DNA from: Crocodylus rhombifer
Lineage: Eukaryota > Chordata > Crocodylia > Crocodylidae
Direction of reading: 5' to 3'
Length of the DNA: 64,000 nucleotides
Assembly: GCA_038503035.1 (NCBI GenBank)
Contig: JAVSML010021646.1
Coordinates: forward strand, 48,136-112,135
Shown: positions 58,904 to 64,000 of the stretch, in pieces
Position numbering within the stretch: position 1 is the first letter of the stretch
How the letters are laid out: every line of letters begins with the position of its first letter
The notes under the pieces: model-generated
Told to the model about the DNA's origin: nothing
Seen by the model: only the letters and a program-made list of their open reading frames with translations
Database searches by the model: none
Made by a program: the position numbers and the translations under genes

Positions 58904-59693
58904 TGTCCCGCACTGAGAAAGGGGCTATACAGCGCCCTCCGGTTCATTACTGATCTGGATTTACAGGAGGAGGAAGGGTCAGAAACGTAACGGTTTTAAG
59001 CAAAAGAAAGTTTATTTACTCACTCCCTTTGATGAGATAGCTAGAGGAGAGGGCAGGTTCGCGTCTTGAGTTGCAGTTCAGGTGGTTACAAACGGGTTCA
59101 TATCACAAGATACGGTACAAGAATCAAAATGAGACGCTCCAGAGAACATGGGGAATTACGCTGGAGGGGATCGTTCATCAGGAGACACTGGGGTGATTGG
59201 CCCCAGGGGGTAACATCAAGTCTACCTCGAGTTACGGTGAAATGGCGGTCTCCCTGAACAAAGGACAGGGAGAGTTTTTATAACTTTTCTTATCTAGTTT
59301 TACTCTGTGTCAGCCAGTCATGACTACAAACGGATTCTCCTTTGTCTGCTCAGGTTTCAACACAGGCTTTTCCCTCCTGTCAGGCCAGCCGTCAGGACGG
59401 GAGGGGTTGTTTTCATTTGTGTGGTACTGAGCCTGTTTGGTCACAAGAGGGTGAGTGCGGCACTTCAATCTGATCTTTACAGATTCAGTTGAGTCATCTA
59501 ATTTGGAACTGCACTATTAGTTACGTTTTAGTTACTCTGGGCACCGGTATCTTTCTTTGACGTCTACGTTGTCATGGTACCAGGCTTCATATCTAATTCA
59601 AGGTTAGTTTCTCATGAGTGGGGGGCTCAAATGATCTGGATGGGGCACAGGCAAGGGTGTGCATATGGTACTGTTGCAAACTTGTACTTGACA
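58904..59693 (-). repeat. ERV 5' LTR (790 bp)
   Basis: On the minus strand TATAAAA lies at 59282-59276 and AATAAA at 59016-59011, giving a U3 of roughly 410 bp upstream of the TATA box. Positions 59223-59462 are identical to 55644-55883 of the other LTR. Confidence 0.95.
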
Positions 59694-59722
59694 ATATGTA
59701 AAGGGCCCCTAAAACATTTTCT
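59694..59722 (+). repeat. Repeat family E, copy 3 (right part)
   Basis: 'atatgtaaagggcccctaaa' continues the family E sequence interrupted at 55324. Compare copy 1 'aaatgtaaagggggcttta'. Confidence 0.65.
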
Positions 59723-60873
59723 TATGGTTATCAGCAAGAAGACAAAGCTTTTCTTAAAAAAAATAATGGTGGTATCCATGGGCAACTGGTGCTCCCCGAT
59801 TTCATGGCTGGTGGTTCCAGGGGGTGCAATGCCGACCTCAGTGGGTGCACATGCACCTGTGTCGTCAATGATTGCATGTTGGCTTAAAAACTGTGGGTAT
59901 GTCTCTTTGTCATTGCTATTCATTTCCCTTGTAAACCAATGACAACTTTTAAAAGCAGAACATTCTAGCATAATGCTTTTGAAGTATAAAGATAATTGTT
60001 TCAAGTAAAATAAAGTAAAACTCAGAAGAAAAATTAAATTGAGATTTTCTTCTCGTTAAATAAGAAAATATAAAATTAGCAAGGAAATATATATATAATA
60101 TATATAAAAGATCTGGTGAGCAAAGAACCCAAGAAATTTGCTAACGTTTGGATCTGCATCATGATGATTTGGCAGAGGGTTTTACAGCCAGATCCCCTTC
60201 CTGACATAACCCTCCATCTTTATCTGAACTTGGAACTTGCAGAATTGCTCGTCCATGTGGAGTTCCACTTTTTCTTTATTAAAATGATTTATTCTTTTTT
60301 TCAAGGGGAAGCCCCTCCAAATTATACCTGCTTTTGTAGTAGTGATAATTTCCATAGTGAATTACGGAACTGGATAAAGTTAATCAAATATTTACGGTCA
60401 GCATTGCCTCAATTACCATGCATTTAAGAAAAAATATACTTTAAAAAATGAAGTATGTTAAAAGAGGAGTTCCTCATCACAGATTATCTTCTGTGTCTTA
60501 AAAACCCGATGAAATCAAAATAGGATATTATCACCCACAATGCTAGTGAAGTTCTTTGTTGTTCCAGTGCTTTTGCAAAAAATCCCCAAATACTTTCAAA
60601 TATCATATTATTACCTCAGCCATTTTTGTCCCCATTTGTTTTTCATTATGTTTTTGAACTGCACTGAACTGTAGAGAACATAATCCCTTTTGTATAATGC
60701 ATCCGGAACATTTACAGATTCATTCAGAAAGGGTTTACAACACCTCAAGGATTACAAAGTGTTTTACTTTGGATGCTTTAGAAACAATTCTTTCAATATT
60801 TGGTAGATGTTTGGGTGATCAGAATCCAACCAGATGAATACAAATATTCCCTGTGTTGCAATGTCTTACAGAT
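59723..60873. other. No gene seen
   Basis: AT-rich. The opposed frames at 59.6-60.0 kb show no recognisable domain. Confidence 0.5.
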
Positions 60874-60881
60874 GTTATCAC

Positions 60882-61001
60882 CAGGGATCCTGGTTGTCTC
60901 TGATAAAAAAAAAAAAAAATCCCGAATTTTCAAATAAAAAAGGTAACCAGAAATCCATGTTTTTCAGTGATCAAAATGCAACACCAGTATATATATCCCT
61001 G
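60882..61001. mobile_element. Palindromic MITE, copy 9 (internally deleted, 120 bp)
   Basis: Left end CAGGGATCCTGGTTGTCTCT and left arm are present. The element then jumps to a terminal 'atccctg'. The flanks 'gttatcac' (60874-60881) and 'gctatcat' (61002-61009) match at six of eight positions. Confidence 0.75.
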
Positions 61002-61189
61002 GCTATCATTCAACTCTATGAACCCAGAGTAGATTCCTTTGTGTTATAGGATACCTATATATGTTCCCATTTCCCCCCACTTGCTAATTTAATGAAAGTA
61101 AATCAATCTGTAGGGACTAGCTAGATAGATAATGGGATTATAGACTCCCACAATAGATAGAAAGATGGGTTATAGACTCTATAGAAAGC

Positions 61190-61401
61190 CAAGGCATCAT
61201 GACTGACATCAGAAGAAAGGAGGTGAAAAGAGCATTAAATAAAATGAATAATGGGAAGACAACAGGCTCTGATGATACACCAGTGGAAGTTTGGAAAGTC
61301 TTGGGGGAAGAAGAAACCGATACACTGTGGAAACTGTTTAAATCAATATTTCCAATGGAGAAAATGCCAAATGAGTGGAGGGGGAGTGTGTTGCTGCCAA
61401 A
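61190..61401 (+). mobile_element. RTE-type LINE, RT domain start (left part)
   Basis: Seen: DIRRKEVKRALNKMNNGKTT, GSDDTPVEVWKVLGEEETD and EKMPNEWRGSVLLPN match the opening of the RT domain in RTE-type (BovB-like) LINEs: an ALKKMKNGKA-type block, then a P-E-W/N-E-W-x-S-x-x-P-N block. The upstream endonuclease is absent. The reading frame is cut at 61401 by an LTR-like insertion and resumes at about 62240 with FKLKLDVEDSSNYQGVKL. Confidence 0.88.
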
Positions 61402-62235
61402 TGTTGGCACTCGATTTATGACCCAGATACCTTGTTTTGGGCAGACCCAAAATTCTCAGACTAACCATGATCTTTCCATTCAATAATAGGCAAATTTTAT
61501 TGATACACAGTAATAGCAGATAAGAATAATGCAATCAATTCTATATCTACCAGTCCTAAAGCTGTTAGAGTCAAGGTACATCTGGACAATAAGTGAGCTT
61601 CACTCTAAGGTACTCTTTCTTGAATGTCAGATGTCAGCAACCTGGAAGCTGCAGGCTGAGGCCCACCTCTCCCCAGTGGGGAGGGTGAGATGGCTGGTGG
61701 TGTGCCCCTGTCCATGCTGGCCTCGGATTCCCCTCTCAGGGACCCTTTACTGCTTTGAAACACCTCATTTTGATTCTTTTTCCCTCCTGATGACTGTTCA
61801 TTTCTGGCCATCACTGATTGGTCTCTCAGTGGTCATTGTAATGTCCATGTTCTGTCCTGTCAGCATAATATTTTGTTTCACAAACCCATCAGATGCACAC
61901 ATCCTAATTTGGGTTTACCAGTCTTCTCCTAATTTGGTCTGTTCTCCCAAACTAGAAAGCCCAAGGGCCCTGCAGTTGGGCACTGTGACTTCTTGCAACC
62001 TTATCTTATGTTATGGAACAGTGTAGTACATGGCTTCAATTTCCAGTGTGTGTGTCTGCTCACTGCTTGCCTGTATCAGAGACAGTGGCCCTTGAGGAAA
62101 CTTTGTCACAAAAAAAGGCCTTTAGAAATAAATTAACTCTTCCTATTGTTTTAGACCATTATTCTAATGCATGTCTACTTTACCTATAAGCCAGTTTCCA
62201 AAAGCAAACCTCTAAATACCATTTTCTAGACATCA
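61402..62235 (-). mobile_element. Solo-LTR-like insertion (834 bp) splitting the RTE element
   Basis: Seen: starts TG ('tgttggcactcg') and ends CA ('tagacatca'). 'ccaaa' (61397-61401) and 'ccaa(t)' (62236-62240) flank it, consistent with a 4-5-bp target duplication. The interrupted LINE frame is continuous when the insert is left out. On the minus strand AATAAA lies at 61501-61496, 94 bp from the end, the same layout as the ERV LTR at 55.3 kb (107 bp). The frame at 61529-62026 is long but shows no domain. Inference: a solo LTR of a different ERV family. Confidence 0.72.
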
Positions 62236-63195
62236 CCAATATTCAAGCTGAAATTGGATGTCGAGGATAGTAGCAATTACCAAGGAGTCAAATTAACATC
62301 TCATACTTTGAAAGCTTGGGAAAGAGTGGTGGAGAGTCAGTTAAGGACTGAGCTCTTCATTGGAGAAGGCAAGTATGGATTTATGCCAGGGGAAAGTACC
62401 ATGGATATGGTTTTGCAATAAGACAGATGATGAAGAACTACAGGGAATCTTCTAAAGATATCAATTTTATTTTTATTGACCTGGAGAAAGCCTATGATAA
62501 AGTACCCAGAAAGGAAATATGGGAGTGTCTGGAGGTTAAAGATGTGCTAGAGAAATGTGTCGGAACCATCAAGGACATGTATTGGAAATGTAAAATGAAA
62601 GTGAGGAGCAGCTCAGGAGAGAAAAGGTTTGAGATGAACGTAGTTGTACATGAAGGGTCAGCTTTGAGCCCATCCATTTGATGGATGTGTTTAATGAACA
62701 AATAAGAAGGAGACCATCCTGGAATATGATGATTGCTAATGTGGTCATTTGTACTGAGAATTTAGAGGAAGTGCAAGCTGGATTGGACCAATGGATAGAA
62801 GTACTAGAGGAAAGAGGAATGAAGTTAAGTCAATTCAAAACAGGATATATACACTTTGATTTTCTCTGTGGTACCTGATGTTGGAAATGTGATCGTTGAT
62901 GAGAAACATGTTTGAAAAGTGGACAAATTCAAGTATCTTGGGTCAACCATTCAGCAGAATGCAGAATTAGATGAAGACTTGAGCCATCAATTAACAGCAA
63001 GGTAGGTGAGCTGGAAATTAGTGACAGGAATATTGTGCAACAGGAGGGTATCAGTGAAGCTGAAAGGGAAATTCTATGGGACATGTGTGCATCCAGTGCT
63101 ATTGTATGGAGCAGATTCATGGCCCTTGGAGAAAAGTGAAGAAAGGATACTGAGCGTGACAGAGATGAGAATGCTCGGCTGGATGTGATTAGTGA
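62236..63195 (+). mobile_element. RTE-type LINE, RT domain and C-terminus (right part)
   Basis: Seen: SSNYQGVKLTSHTLKAWERV, GKYGFMPGESTMDMV, FIFIDLEKAYDKVPR (with the first catalytic aspartate), VVHEGSALSPSI and a stop, then ENLEEVQAGLDQW and ERGMKLSQFKTGYI. KFKYLGSTIQQNAELDEDL follows, then VKLKGKFYGTCVHPVLLYGA and EMRMLGWM. The region that should hold the FADD box reads MMIANVVICTE, so both aspartates are lost. The element ends abruptly at a MITE end (63199). It is pseudogenic, with several frame changes. Confidence 0.92.
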
Positions 63196-63198
63196 CTA

Positions 63199-63244
63199 GG
63201 GATCCTGGTTTTCTCTGATAAAAAAAATCCCCATTGTTTGGATA
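63199..63244. mobile_element. Palindromic MITE, copy 10 (left end only)
   Basis: 'tagggatcctggttttctct', 'gataaaaaaaatccccattg' and 'tttggat' match the left arm. The rest is missing. The flank reads 'gtgattagtgac'. Confidence 0.85.
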
Positions 63245-63896
63245 TAAAAATATGAAAATAGTATAGAAGGAGAAGGTTTCTTCTACAAACTAATAATAAA
63301 ATGTTCCTTTCTTTCTTTCTTTCTTTTTTTTTGCTGAAAGTAATTTATTTGCCTTATTGAACTTATATCTCCTTTCCTCTTATTTCATCTCTAAAACATA
63401 TCAGGCTCTTAACCAAATAGCCATGACCTTCATATTTTGATTATTGCTACATAAAACTGTTGGACAAGAAGAAACGTATCATATTTACTCAAATATAATA
63501 CATCCCCGATTACAAGATGACCCCTGAATATTAGAATCTATATGGAAAATGTATAAAGTTGTGATAGTTTTCTAGCTATATAATCTAATTATTGGAATTT
63601 TGCCTTGAATTTGTTCCACCCCACACAGCATAGAAAAAAATCTGGGGGGTAAGGTTGCCTCCTTGCCTTGTTCCCCACTGGCAGCCCCTTGCTGTCAGAT
63701 CCTGCTGTCCCTGAGCACATGGAAGAGAGCAGTAAATTTAAAAGCACTGACCTTGAAATAAACATAATTTATTATTTAAGAAAGTTAATGCAGGTACCCA
63801 TAGAGTTACTTCATCCAGAATTGGTGCATTTTACTTTTGAAAAAACTGCTTCAAGTTTTTGCACAGTTTTAAGTGTCAATCTTATACTTACTTGTA
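63245..63896. other. No gene; foldback family B copy 3 inside
   Basis: A (ttct)n run lies near 63310-63330. Family B copy 3 spans about 63480-63612 ('tttactcaaatataataca', 'agatgacccctgaatattag', 'taatctaattattgg'). A short GC-rich block follows, as beside the other B copies. Confidence 0.5.
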
Positions 63897-64000
63897 TGTT
63901 GCCGGCACAAGGTGCCCAAGGGAGGCAACAATTGGGTTCGTTGCCCGGTGTGTGTCGCGCCAAATAAACACACTGGGGGAGAAGCAGACAGAGTTTATTT
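63897..64000 (-). mobile_element. Possible LTR end cut by the window edge
   Basis: Seen: starts TG ('tgttgccggcacaagg') and has a reverse-complement AATAAA at 63999-63994, about 97 bp from the start. The two LTRs called above have 107 and 94 bp. No partner or duplication can be checked because the window ends. Confidence 0.35.

Larger units (their letters stand above)
55320..59698 (-). mobile_element. Defective endogenous retrovirus with paired LTRs, no pol
   Basis: Seen: two 790-bp LTRs in direct orientation (55325-56114 and 58904-59693), each TG...CA on this strand, flanked by an exact 5-bp duplication 'atatg' (55320-55324 and 59694-59698). Transcription runs on the minus strand. Next to the 5' LTR is a primer-binding-site-like TGGCGTCATGAACAGGATC (58903 downwards). 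Next to the 3' LTR is a polypurine run ('aagggggca' on minus). The interior is only 2,789 bp, holding gag-like and env-like remnants. No protease, RT or integrase sequence is recognisable. I cannot place its genus; 5-bp duplications occur in several retroviral groups. LTR divergence by eye is about 35 in 790 positions, unevenly spread. Confidence 0.93.

Noticed and set aside
61529..62026. 165-codon frame with hydrophobic stretches
   Set aside because: Falls entirely inside the solo-LTR-like insert, in the antisense direction, with no recognisable domain.

Overview
Vertebrate nuclear DNA, most likely from a sauropsid and probably a crocodilian (turtle is the main alternative). The sequence is AT-rich and has two 10-N assembly gaps. 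It carries many CR1-type LINEs, Penelope-like and hAT remnants and an endogenous retrovirus. I found no host protein gene, rRNA or functional tRNA. Every coding signal I can support belongs to a transposable element, and nearly all of them are broken. The window reads as intergenic or deep-intronic DNA whose content is a layered record of insertions.

Layout. 0-6 kb: two CR1 3' fragments, a tRNA-like SINE and a GC-rich repeat-like block. 6.1-9.8 kb: one unusually long antisense CR1 that still shows the ORF1 esterase, endonuclease and RT regions, cut by a 235-bp palindromic hAT-type MITE with an exact 8-bp target duplication. 10-24 kb: mostly anonymous DNA with several non-autonomous foldback elements (families B, C, D and E, named here), another CR1 and a LINE inverted repeat. 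24.8-29.7 kb: a roughly 5-kb rearranged hAT transposon with inverted arms, a transposase split into two opposite-strand halves, and two embedded Penelope-like copies that share the same head-to-head internal junction. 30-47 kb: sparse repeats, microsatellites, a second SINE, more MITE copies and a CR1 fragment abutting another Penelope tail. 47.8-53.1 kb: two CR1 copies and an intact MITE. 54-60 kb: MITEs and a defective endogenous retrovirus on the minus strand. It has paired 790-bp LTRs, a 5-bp target duplication, a gag-like region with late-domain motifs and an env surface fragment, but no pol. 61.2-63.2 kb: an RTE-type LINE split by an 834-bp solo-LTR-like insertion. The window ends inside what may be another LTR.

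The elements do not work together as a pathway. Their relation is chronological: MITEs sit inside CR1 and probably SINE copies, the ERV sits inside repeat E, a solo LTR sits inside the RTE, and Penelope derivatives sit inside the hAT. The most interesting items are the recurrent Penelope inversion junction, the hAT foldback, the 240-bp block of perfect identity between otherwise diverged LTRs, and the palindromic MITE family whose target duplications resemble one another.
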